The notes under the pieces: model-generated
Told to the model about the DNA's origin: nothing
The model's input: the letters and a program-made list of their open reading frames with translations, nothing else
Databases searched by the model: none
Origin: CAZQYB01 sp964582985
GTDB lineage: Bacteria > Planctomycetota > Phycisphaerae > Sedimentisphaerales > Anaerobacaceae
Reading direction: 5' to 3'
Length of the DNA: 10,953 nt
Assembly: GCA_964582985.1 (NCBI GenBank)
Contig: CAZOUM010000082.1
Location: 1 to 10,953 of the forward strand
In this document: positions 1 through 5,805 of the stretch, piece after piece
Layout of the letters: each line of letters starts with the position of its first letter
How positions within the stretch are numbered: position 1 is the stretch's first letter
Program-made: the position numbers and the translations under genes

Positions 1-3
1 AAC

Positions 4-45
4 GGGAACGGATAGTCTTTAGTTGAAAGTCGTTAGTATTTAGTC
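4..45. repeat. 42-bp dispersed repeat, left copy
   Basis: This A/T-rich low-complexity block contains GATAGTCTTTAGTTGAAAGT and is repeated exactly, in the same orientation, at 7022-7063. The internal TTTAGT/GTTAGT steps look like a degenerate short tandem repeat. No gene, transposase or terminal inverted repeat is attached to it, so it is best called a dispersed intergenic repeat. Confidence 0.85.
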
Positions 46-71
46 GGCGGGATAGGCTGCGGCGATGGGCA

Positions 72-99
72 TTGACCCGTTTTATACGGACTGTATAAT
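72..99 (+). promoter_or_regulatory. sigma70-like promoter for the 127-463 unit
   Basis: TTGACC (72-77) and a perfect TATAAT (94-99) are separated by 16 bp. The expected start site is near 106, about 20 nt before the GTG of the 28-codon ORF at 127. GGAAG at 112-116 can serve as its ribosome binding site. Position and orientation fit a dedicated promoter for the two small plus-strand reading frames that follow. Confidence 0.6.
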
Positions 100-126
100 C
101 ATTGTTAGTCTTGGAAGACATGTGTT

Positions 127-213
127 GTGAAACTTAAGTGCCCAAAATGCCAAAACGAGATTGACGTTGAAAGTGATGCTGTTGAAGTGTGTAAATGGGA
201 AATCTCAGATTAA
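127..213 (+). CDS. 28-residue mini-protein with a CPKC zinc-knuckle start
   Basis: A GTG-initiated frame encodes a peptide that begins MKLKCPKCQNEIDVE and ends CKWEISD. The CPKC pair near residue 5 is the first half of a zinc-ribbon knuckle of the kind found at the N-terminus of many small bacterial proteins. The expected second CxxC is absent, although one further Cys lies near residue 22. It sits just after a promoter (72-99). Its TAA stop overlaps the AAGGAG ribosome binding site of the next gene, an arrangement typical of translational coupling. It may be a truncated zinc-ribbon gene, a real mini-protein or a leader peptide. Function is unknown; the short length limits confidence. Confidence 0.4.
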   Translation: MKLKCPKCQNEIDVESDAVEVCKWEISD

Positions 214-223
214 GGAGATAGAT

Positions 224-463
224 ATGAGTAGAAGAGCATCGGGGACCATATTTTGTGCCATTTCAGCATTTCTTTTAGCGAGTTGTTATTTATGTGCTGC
301 CATACAATGTGCAGGCAAAACAAGTTGGTCTTCACAACATTTTCGTGACTGCCTCAGAGTTACATACTCACTACAGTTTTAAGGTGTCGTTGCCCTGGTT
401 GTCGGAATTTTATACTTGATTGCCGCAGAAGTAGTTAAGAAGCATTCTAAAGACAAAACTTAA
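224..463 (+). pseudogene. small two-helix membrane protein interrupted by an in-frame TAA
   Basis: The ATG at 224 has a strong ribosome binding site (AAGGAG, 6-nt spacer). The frame runs 52 codons to a TAA at 380-382. In exactly the same frame it then continues GVVALVVGILYLIAAEVV... to a second TAA at 461-463. The first part holds one hydrophobic helix (about residues 9-29, IFCAISAFLLASCYLC). The part after the stop is a textbook second transmembrane helix followed by a basic tail (KKHSKDKT). The whole therefore reads as one roughly 80-codon, two-helix inner-membrane protein broken by a single nonsense codon. The reading could also reflect a sequencing error or stop-codon readthrough. The family is not recognised. 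The upstream 28-codon ORF probably shares its transcript. Confidence 0.55.
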
Positions 464-464
464 A

Positions 465-483
465 GCACAATCCTTTTTTGTGC
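465..483 (-). terminator. hairpin between convergent units
   Basis: GCACAA (465-470) and TTGTGC (478-483) form a perfect 6-bp stem directly after the 224-463 frame. Read on the minus strand it is followed by a T-rich run (TTTAAGTTTTG), so it could end the minus-strand transcript of the gene at 560-802. On the plus strand no U-tract follows. It lies where two converging units meet. Confidence 0.4.
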
Positions 484-559
484 ATCTCTGAGCCACTGGG
501 CTACGTGCAGGCCCCTCATTACCACGGCGCCTGCAAGCATCGCTGCGCCACCTGGTGAG

Positions 560-802
560 TTACGATTTTTTCCTTGTGTATAACCGTCCTGTTCTTGCGC
601 GCAATGAGGCCCAAAATGTGGATGTGGCCGCCGCAGCCGCCAAGAGAAGCGATATAAGGCTTAGAAGGCTGCCGCTTAACGAACCCACCCTCAACTCAAT
701 CTCCGCCAGTCCCGGGGCCACCGCGCCTAAAAGCAAACCTGCAATTAGAGCCGTCGCCACAAACATGAAAATAGCTGCCACTGTCGCAGTAACATATTTC
801 AT
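560..802 (-). CDS. small two-helix membrane protein
   Basis: The ATG at 802 has an AGGG-type ribosome binding site (AGGGCGAAAATG). The 80-residue product has two hydrophobic segments: about residues 4-32 (VTATVAAIFMFVATALIAGL and beyond) and about 44-62 (LLSLISLLLAAAAATS). It ends in a strongly basic tail (RARTGRLYTRKKS), which by the positive-inside rule suggests a cytoplasmic C-terminus. No conserved family was recognised. An opposite-strand frame of similar length (555-818) has no ribosome binding site and an arginine-rich unstructured composition, so this strand is preferred. The gene is preceded by the 30-bp motif at 828-857, shared with the two upstream minus-strand genes. Confidence 0.6.
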   Translation of the reverse strand: MKYVTATVAAIFMFVATALIAGLLLGAVAPGLAEIELRVGSLSGSLLSLISLLLAAAAATSTFWASLRARTGRLYTRKKS

Positions 803-827
803 TTTCGCCCTGTGCTAAATAGTTGTG

Positions 828-857
828 CTTTCACTGCACCATTTTACCGATTGCCGC
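828..857 (-). promoter_or_regulatory. 30-bp gene-leading motif, copy 1
   Basis: On the minus strand this reads GCGGCAATCGG-TAAAAT-G-GTGCAGTGAAAG and ends 25 bp before the ATG at 802. Copies precede the next two minus-strand genes at 1789-1818 and 2738-2767. The TAAAAT resembles a -10 box, and the following GTGCAGTGAAAG resembles the GTGCCGTGAAAA seen just after the -10 of other promoters in this window. There is no TTGACA-like -35 at standard spacing. Confidence 0.55.
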
Positions 858-920
858 CCGATTTACTTATTGTTTTTGCTCGTCTTTTGGCTTCTTGTTC
901 ATACACGCACAACGTTAACA

Positions 921-1763
921 TTATTCATCAGACCTTGTTGGTTGGAACTTCTCCTTACCTTCCTGCTCCCACCACCGCATATACTGGTCTCTGAGTTGAG
1001 CCAGCAACCTAAAGTTAGAAGCTTTCTTTTCAAGTTCTCGGTCAGCGTCTGCCCTTGCTTCCACAATTGCAGATGCTTTCTGATTCTGTTCCTGATTCAA
1101 CGGGATTTCTATATTCAGTATTCTCTTGAGAACTTCTCTTGCTTCTTCATTTACAACAATGATTCTTAGTCCACAGTTTGGGTAGTTTTTTGGATAGAGT
1201 TTTCCTTTTGGGAGTCCTCCTTCAAACCTATCAGCATAATACGCAATGTTGAAGACAAGCCCGTTAATCAGCAGAGGAACCGAGGAGTAGTCATTTGTGC
1301 CTTCTATGTAATCTCCGATAGCATGTAATGCTGCAACCTTCATATCTGGTTGCGGGTCATCGAAGTATTGGATGATAATTGCCAAGGCTTCAGGTTGAGC
1401 AGTTTTGCCAAGTATACGTACCGCGTAGAACCGTGAGAGATAGTTCATTGAGGATGTCTCACTTAGAATCCGCAGAGTTGTCAAAGCATCCTCTCTGGGG
1501 TGTGGTTCGACCCTCTCTTTCTCTTTTTGCCATGGCTCGATAAAGTATTTGGAACGAATTTCAAGCAATGTGTTGAAGTTCTTCTCTATTGTTTTCTGGT
1601 CAAGTTGTACCTCCCACTTTTCCCACTCTTGCTTTGCAACAGGCGGCTCAACCACGTAAGTCTTTTGTGTCGGCTCACCTTCCGTCTTGCAGCTACTCGA
1701 TGCCAAAGCCACAGCAATCCCACAGACAACCAAAACCAAGAGCCGATAATCTTTCGCTTTCAT
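921..1763 (-). CDS. lipoprotein with HEAT-like helical repeats
   Basis: The ATG at 1763 is chosen over a GTG at 1772 because GAGG lies 8 nt upstream of it and overlaps the GTG. The 280-residue product begins with a basic stretch and a hydrophobic helix (about residues 8-21), then SSSC with Cys25. This looks like a signal-peptidase II lipobox, although the -3 position is Ser rather than Leu/Val. Residues of roughly 90-175 form helix pairs of HEAT type, with YAVRILGKTAQPEALAIIIQ and MKVAALHAIGDYIEG as the clearest repeats. These usually act as protein-binding scaffolds. The C-terminal part is charged and predicted coiled (EARADADRELEKKASNFRLL). It is probably a membrane-anchored extracytoplasmic protein of unknown role. 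The 30-bp motif at 1789-1818 precedes it. Confidence 0.8.
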   Translation of the reverse strand: MKAKDYRLLVLVVCGIAVALASSSCKTEGEPTQKTYVVEPPVAKQEWEKWEVQLDQKTIEKNFNTLLEIRSKYFIEPWQKEKERVEPHPREDALTTLRILSETSSMNYLSRFYAVRILGKTAQPEALAIIIQYFDDPQPDMKVAALHAIGDYIEGTNDYSSVPLLINGLVFNIAYYADRFEGGLPKGKLYPKNYPNCGLRIIVVNEEAREVLKRILNIEIPLNQEQNQKASAIVEARADADRELEKKASNFRLLAQLRDQYMRWWEQEGKEKFQPTRSDE

Positions 1764-1788
1764 ATTTCTCACCTCTCAAAAAGGCTCA

Positions 1789-1818
1789 CTTTCACCGCAC
1801 CAATTTACCGATTGGCGC
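1789..1818 (-). promoter_or_regulatory. 30-bp gene-leading motif, copy 2
   Basis: On the minus strand this reads GCGCCAATCGG-TAAATT-G-GTGCGGTGAAAG and ends 25 bp before the ATG at 1763, the same distance as copy 1. In this copy CGCGCCAAT and ATTGGTGCG form a 9-bp stem (one G-T pair) with a 6-nt loop. The stem is not preserved in the other two copies, so the conserved signal is sequence rather than RNA fold. Confidence 0.55.
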
Positions 1819-1828
1819 GTAGCCAGCG

Positions 1829-2719
1829 TTAGCTATCATTTGGGTCGGGCTTCCATTTGAGTGTGCCAAGGCGCTGCGTAGGGACGAAGTCCACACGCCT
1901 ATCCTTGAACACAATATTGCAGCCTTTGCCGCCGTGGTTTTCAGTCGTTAGTATCTCCGGCCCGCCAAATTGATTCCAGCGGCGTCTGTAAACTCTTCCT
2001 TTGGGGTTATAACGGGCATACGACAGCCGGTCACGAAATGACCGCTCACTCAGTTGGCCGTGTCTGCCAAGCGGATTTATGCCGAAGTTGGTTTCAAATA
2101 AGAGAACAACATCATCAGGGATTTCATTAATGCTTTTGCCGGCAATATTGGCGTTGATGGCATAACTTGATTCCCCGAAGATGGCGTCAGATTCTATGCA
2201 TCTGCAAACGAACTGCTTGGGAGTGGTGAAATCACCCTGAATGAGCAGGTCGCACCATTTGTCCGCGGTAGGAAGCCTTTGGTGTTCATCCTCGCCGGCA
2301 TAAATCGTTATGGCCATTCCGAGGCCTCTCAATTGGACCTGGCAAGAACTGCGTGGAGGTGATGTGGGCCGGACGTAAGAACGCACGAGTAGGAACACAA
2401 GAATTGCAATAACCACTATGAGGAAAACTACGGTTAAAGCCGGGCCCGTTACCTTGCTTTTGCACTGCGTCCTTTGCTCATCTTTTGGCTTCTTGTCTTC
2501 GAGTGCGTAAATCAACACGCCAGTTCCAGCCGCCACAACAGCCCACTGTAAAAGTAGCTCGCTTAAGGCGAGAAACGCACCTGTGTTCAAAAGAAACCGG
2601 TACTCTATATCTCTGTCTGCCCATCGGCCTAGCTCAAAAATGAACACAGGAGGGAAAAGCCCCATCAACGCAATTGCCGCTATCCCTATCCACAGGCAAA
2701 TCTTCTGTTTCTTGTTCAC
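1829..2719 (-). CDS. three-helix membrane protein with DUF1559/prepilin-like C-terminal domain
   Basis: The GTG at 2719 has an AGGA-type ribosome binding site 7 nt upstream. The 296-residue product has three hydrophobic helices: about residues 6-28, 46-73 and 93-113. A soluble domain follows. Its sequence CQVQLRGLGMAITIYAGEDE (from Cys126) followed by a PTxxxWCDLL segment matches the way planctomycete prepilin-like proteins place a 'C..NL..LG.A...Y' motif after a membrane helix. The segment NHGGKGCNIVFKDRRVDFV (from Asn261) resembles the H.G..N..F.DG.V tail of DUF1559 proteins, with the usual Gly replaced by Arg. Several Cys (126, 156, 172, 174) suggest disulfides outside the membrane. Function is unknown. 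It starts 84 bp after the end of typA on the same strand, with motif copy 3 between them. Confidence 0.75.
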   Translation of the reverse strand: MNKKQKICLWIGIAAIALMGLFPPVFIFELGRWADRDIEYRFLLNTGAFLALSELLLQWAVVAAGTGVLIYALEDKKPKDEQRTQCKSKVTGPALTVVFLIVVIAILVFLLVRSYVRPTSPPRSSCQVQLRGLGMAITIYAGEDEHQRLPTADKWCDLLIQGDFTTPKQFVCRCIESDAIFGESSYAINANIAGKSINEIPDDVVLLFETNFGINPLGRHGQLSERSFRDRLSYARYNPKGRVYRRRWNQFGGPEILTTENHGGKGCNIVFKDRRVDFVPTQRLGTLKWKPDPNDS

Positions 2720-2737
2720 CGCTTTCCTTTCAACAGT

Positions 2738-2767
2738 CTCTCACCGCACGATTTTAACGATTGCCGC
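2738..2767 (-). promoter_or_regulatory. 30-bp gene-leading motif, copy 3
   Basis: On the minus strand this reads GCGGCAATCGT-TAAAAT-C-GTGCGGTGAGAG and ends 18 bp before the GTG at 2719. A TTGAAG lies 19 bp upstream of TAAAAT, a weak and over-spaced -35. It sits in the short gap between typA and the next gene, so it may let that gene be expressed separately from typA. Confidence 0.5.
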
Positions 2768-2803
2768 TGGGCGTTCTTCAAGAATAATTATTTTAACATA
2801 TTA

Positions 2804-4660
2804 CTAACGGTTTTTACGGTCGTGTCGTCGCCTGTCGGTTTCTTTTAACAGCCTTTTACGGATTCGAATCGAAGACGGGCAAATCTCAACAAGCTCGTCT
2901 TCCTGAATATACTCCATCGAAGCCTCAAGACTCATAATTCTGGCAGGTCTCACACGCGCTGACTCATCTTTGCTCGAGGCCCGAACGTTGGTTTGCTGCT
3001 TACTTCTCACGACGTTAACAGGTATGTCTTTTTCCTTGCAGTGCTCCCCGACCACTTGTCCCTGGTATACCTGTTCACCAGGTTCAACAAAAAAGAACCC
3101 TCTGTCGTATAAAGCATCGAGCGCATAAGCTGTCACTTGTCCCGCAGCGGTCGCAATCATGACCCCTGCCTTACGCTGAGGTATCGCACCACGCATCGGC
3201 TCATATCTTTCAAAAGTATGATGCATGACCGCTCTGCCGGAGGTTGCGTTCATCATCCTTGCATGAAGGCCGAACAGACCACGCGATGGTATCGTAAATT
3301 CCATGTGAATAAAGCCGCTTGCTCCGCTTTTGGCATCTATCGTAATTACTTCGCTTCGCCGGTCGCCGAGAAGACTCATCACGGAATTCTGACAATCCAA
3401 CGGGCAATCCACTGCAAGTAATTCTATCGGCTCATGACGTCTCTCGTCGACTATTCTCAGAATTACATTCGGCTTGCCCACACAAACCTCATACCCTTCA
3501 CGACGCATATTCTCCAGCAAAATCCCCAGATGCATCAGCCCTCTGCCCGACACATTGAACTCTTCAGGCGTTTGGCCCGGATCTACTCTTAATGCAACAT
3601 TCTGCTCAAGCTCCTTTTGCAGTCTATCTCCAATCTGCCTGCTCGTGACGTATTTGCCGTCTCTGCCTGCGAAAGGCCCATCGTTAACCCTGAACGTCAT
3701 TGTCATCGTAGGCTCATCAACAGATATAACCGCAATCCTCGAAGGTTTATCCGCACAGGCAATAGTGTTACCAATCTCCACCGGGTCAAGCCCGGATATC
3801 GCACAGATATCACCAGCGCGGGCGCTTAAGACCTGTTTTCGGCCAAGGCCGTGAAACTGATGAATCTGCATAACATTTTGCTGAGTATGCAAACCGTCGG
3901 CGTCAATTACTGTAACCGGCTGACCTTCGGTTATTTTCCCCGCGAAAACCTTGCCAATTGCTATTCGTCCGACATAATCCGAATATTCCTGATTCGTCAC
4001 CAGCATTTGCAGCGGCACGTCTTGTTCAACTGCCGGCGAGGGAACACTGTTTATTATCGCCTCAAATATTGCATGGACATTATCGGTTTTATTAGCCATA
4101 TCTGTTGTTGCCCAACCCTCTTTGGCTGATGCGTAAAGAAGTGGAAAATCGAGAGTCTCATCATCTGCACCGAGTGATACGAGCAGATCGAATACTTCAT
4201 TAACCACATCGTCCGGCCTGCTGTTTTCGCGGTCTACTTTGTTTATGACTACGACTGGTTTTAGTTTGTGTTCGAGGGCTTTGGTCAATACAAATCTTGT
4301 TTGCGGCATTGGGCCTTCAAATGCATCTACCAGGACTAATACGCCATCTGCCATTTTTAAAACTCGTTCGACCTCGCCACCAAAATCGGCATGGCCTGGA
4401 GTGTCGATCAGATTGATCTTATATTCATCGCCATTTGAGTCGGTATAGTTGATCGCGCAGTTTTTGCTTAGGATTGTTATGCCGCGTTCTTTTTCGATGG
4501 GGTTTGAATCCATTATCAAATTGTGCTGGCCACCAGCTAATTTATCGAGCTCTTCGGTTCTGAACATGCCGGACTGGTAGAGAAGCTGGTCTACCAGCGT
4601 TGTTTTGCCATGATCGACATGGGCGATTATTGCTACATTACGAATATAATCTGAATACAT
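2804..4660 (-). CDS. typA: ribosome-associated translational GTPase TypA/BipA
   Basis: This 618-residue protein has the full set of TypA/BipA GTPase motifs: G1 AHVDHGKTT (residues 13-21), switch I ERGITI (Thr62), G3 DTPGH (86-90), G4 NKVD (140-143) and G5 SAK (178-180). EF-G-like beta-barrel and alpha/beta domains follow (GRGLMHLGILLENMRREGYE is the TypA domain V signature). A basic C-terminal tail (RIRKRLLKETDRRRHDRKNR) fits rRNA contact. Length matches the family (about 605-620). TypA binds the ribosome in the cytoplasm and supports 50S assembly and growth under stress or cold. The ATG at 4660 gives the usual N-terminus IRNVAIIAHVDHGKTT; its ribosome binding site is weak. A consensus-like promoter lies at 4768-4796, leaving a leader of about 100 nt that contains a T8 run. 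Confidence 0.97.
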   Translation of the reverse strand: MYSDYIRNVAIIAHVDHGKTTLVDQLLYQSGMFRTEELDKLAGGQHNLIMDSNPIEKERGITILSKNCAINYTDSNGDEYKINLIDTPGHADFGGEVERVLKMADGVLVLVDAFEGPMPQTRFVLTKALEHKLKPVVVINKVDRENSRPDDVVNEVFDLLVSLGADDETLDFPLLYASAKEGWATTDMANKTDNVHAIFEAIINSVPSPAVEQDVPLQMLVTNQEYSDYVGRIAIGKVFAGKITEGQPVTVIDADGLHTQQNVMQIHQFHGLGRKQVLSARAGDICAISGLDPVEIGNTIACADKPSRIAVISVDEPTMTMTFRVNDGPFAGRDGKYVTSRQIGDRLQKELEQNVALRVDPGQTPEEFNVSGRGLMHLGILLENMRREGYEVCVGKPNVILRIVDERRHEPIELLAVDCPLDCQNSVMSLLGDRRSEVITIDAKSGASGFIHMEFTIPSRGLFGLHARMMNATSGRAVMHHTFERYEPMRGAIPQRKAGVMIATAAGQVTAYALDALYDRGFFFVEPGEQVYQGQVVGEHCKEKDIPVNVVRSKQQTNVRASSKDESARVRPARIMSLEASMEYIQEDELVEICPSSIRIRKRLLKETDRRRHDRKNR

Positions 4661-4767
4661 AACAAACTTTCAATTAGGAAATATTAAGAAAAAAAACAAA
4701 CAGCTATTCAGGATTTGCTGGACCTTCCCTATGTAAATCAAGCATTTTACCCTTATTTTCAGGGCAG

Positions 4768-4796
4768 AGTATAGCCAAAAAGAAGGGAAAAGTCAA
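4768..4796 (-). promoter_or_regulatory. typA promoter
   Basis: On the minus strand TTGACT (4791-4796), a 17-bp spacer and TATACT (4768-4773) form a near-consensus sigma70 promoter. It is followed by CTGCCCTGAAAA, a variant of the GTGCNGTGAAA box found after other promoters here. The start site would be near 4761, giving a leader of about 100 nt before the typA ATG. Confidence 0.75.
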
Positions 4797-5005
4797 AAGG
4801 AAAAAAGGGAAAAGGCAAAAAGAGCGTGGAGCGTAGAGTGGGTAGGGTTTAGGCAAGCGCTGGGGCGGGGCTGAAAGTCGGTCAAAAGTGCGGGTAGTTA
4901 GGGAGGAAAATCAAGAATCAAAACGTAAATAGCAAAATTACAGAGTAAGAATTAAAAATGGCCGGGCTGGGGGTGGGCGGAGTCGCTGGTCGCTCGTGGC
5001 TCGTG
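4797..5005. other. purine-rich intergenic stretch without genes
   Basis: No open frame with a ribosome binding site is seen. The stretch starts with a purine-rich run (AAAAAAGGGAAAAGGCAAAA type) and contains a partial TCAAAAGTGC repeat (4882-4891). It ends in a short G/C-rich repetitive part (GTCGCTGGTCGCTCGTGGCTCG). The minus-strand promoter of typA lies just to its left. Confidence 0.6.
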
Positions 5006-5184
5006 AGCCAAGGCGATATATTACGGGGTTACCACAAAATCAGTCAAAAGTGCAGGTAGATAGCGGGAAAAACCGGGAAAAATAAAAAAATTTTAAGTCA
5101 TTTATAACCGGGCGCTTACGCTTCCGGCTCTGTTATTTAACACACCAATTTTCAGCGCAAATGCGCAAGTTGGTCCAATTATGG
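5006..5184. repeat. 179-bp intergenic repeat, copy A
   Basis: This block aligns without gaps to 10674-10852 over 179 bp, with about 24 mismatches by hand count. The last 32 bp (5153-5184, CAGCGCAAATGCGCAAGTTG...) are identical. It contains two inverted repeats: ACCAA...GCGC-AAAT-GCGC...TTGGT, and on the minus strand AGCCGG-AA-GCG-TAAG-CGC-CCGGTT. A T-rich tract lies downstream of the latter. It has no coding content. The size, palindromes and intergenic position resemble MITE- or ERIC-like elements. Both copies lie upstream of a minus-strand gene unit. Confidence 0.8.
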
Positions 5185-5188
5185 GGGG

Positions 5189-5218
5189 CTTGTTATGGGC
5201 ATGCCCATAAAGGACAAG
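5189..5218. repeat. perfect palindrome in a longer hairpin
   Basis: TATGGGCATGCCCATA (5194-5209) is a perfect 16-bp palindrome, enclosed by CTTGT (5189-5193) and ACAAG (5214-5218). It stands immediately after repeat copy A. The second repeat copy is followed by a different hairpin at nearly the same offset. It could be a protein binding site or a structural end of the element. Confidence 0.7.
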
Positions 5219-5220
5219 CA

Positions 5221-5500
5221 CGAAACTCGAAATACTAAGCTCTAAATTCTAAACAAATTCAAATGACCTAAATACAAAGGTTCAAATTTAGCCACAGATT
5301 TCACAGATTTCACGGAGAAAAAGTAAATAGTCAATAATAAATAGCAAATTAGTTGGACCAGAGAAAAACCTGAACCACGGATACGCCAGGGGCAAGTTTC
5401 GCAGATTTTATTTTTTACCACGAAGACGCGAAGGCACGAAGATTTCAAAATTATTTAACCGCGGAGAACGCGGAGAGCGCAGAGGTTTCAGTCAGCTTTG
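5221..5500. repeat. degenerate low-complexity repeat tract
   Basis: Successive runs show short degenerate repeats: CTCTAAATTCTAAAC, CACAGATTTCACAGATTTCAC, CACGAAGACGCGAAGGCACG and CGCGGAGAACGCGGAGAGCG. Such runs are common between genes in repeat-rich environmental bacterial genomes. A 68-codon minus-strand frame here only translates these repeats (KSVKSV...) and is not taken as a gene. Confidence 0.65.
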
Positions 5501-5560
5501 TGTTCTCGGCAAATTTTGCTCCCAAAGTTAGCTTTGTCACAAATTTTTGCCTGCGTCCAC

Positions 5561-5581
5561 AAGGCCAAAGGAATTGGCCTT
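5561..5581. repeat. 8-bp inverted repeat
   Basis: AAGGCCAA (5561-5568) and TTGGCCTT (5574-5581) are perfectly complementary around AGGAA. No gene ends nearby, so a terminator role is unsupported; it may be a remnant of another intergenic repeat. Confidence 0.5.
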
Positions 5582-5656
5582 ACTTTTGAAGCTGACTTGA
5601 TTTTGAACGCGGATACCTTGGGCACAAGTTTTAGGGATTAAGGGGGAGTTTTGTTT

Positions 5657-5686
5657 TTGACGGGGGTTGTCGGTTTTGGGTATAAT
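5657..5686 (+). promoter_or_regulatory. promoter of the TIR gene
   Basis: TTGACG (5657-5662), an 18-bp spacer and a perfect TATAAT (5681-5686) point rightward. The start site near 5693 gives a leader of about 110 nt before the ATG at 5806. It is the only good promoter between the repeat tract and the gene. Confidence 0.65.
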
Positions 5687-5805
5687 GTCGGGATATTAAT
5701 AGCCTACTGCCGTAATTTAGTACGTGGGTAAAGAAAAGATAGAAAGTTTTGTTTAGACCTAAGGCCCAGGGCCACAGAGGAAACAAAGATTTTGGAAATA
5801 TTGAA

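Noticed and set aside
484..556. tRNA or structured RNA in a G/C-rich gap
   Set aside because: GGCGC/GCGCC arms can pair, but there is no T-loop (GTTCRANYC), anticodon arm or acceptor stem, and no promoter.
555..818. 87-codon plus-strand frame opposite the small membrane gene
   Set aside because: No ribosome binding site and an Arg/Ala-rich unstructured product; the minus-strand frame has two clear membrane helices and a leading motif.
825..1169. Plus-strand frames antisense to the HEAT-type lipoprotein
   Set aside because: Shadows of the minus-strand gene: composition is F/L/S/C-rich antisense of charged helices, with no start signals.
828..2767. Integron cassette array with attC sites
   Set aside because: Same-strand orphan genes with repeated intergenic motifs suggest it, but no paired RYYYAAC...GTTRRRY ends or long imperfect stems of attC type were found and no integrase is present.
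4661..4767. Attenuator in the typA leader
   Set aside because: There is a T8 run after CAGC...GCTG, but the stem is only 4 bp with a large loop, too weak to claim.
5242..5448. 68-codon minus-strand frame
   Set aside because: It only translates low-complexity repeats (KSVKSV, LRVFVVKNK), has no ribosome binding site and no promoter.
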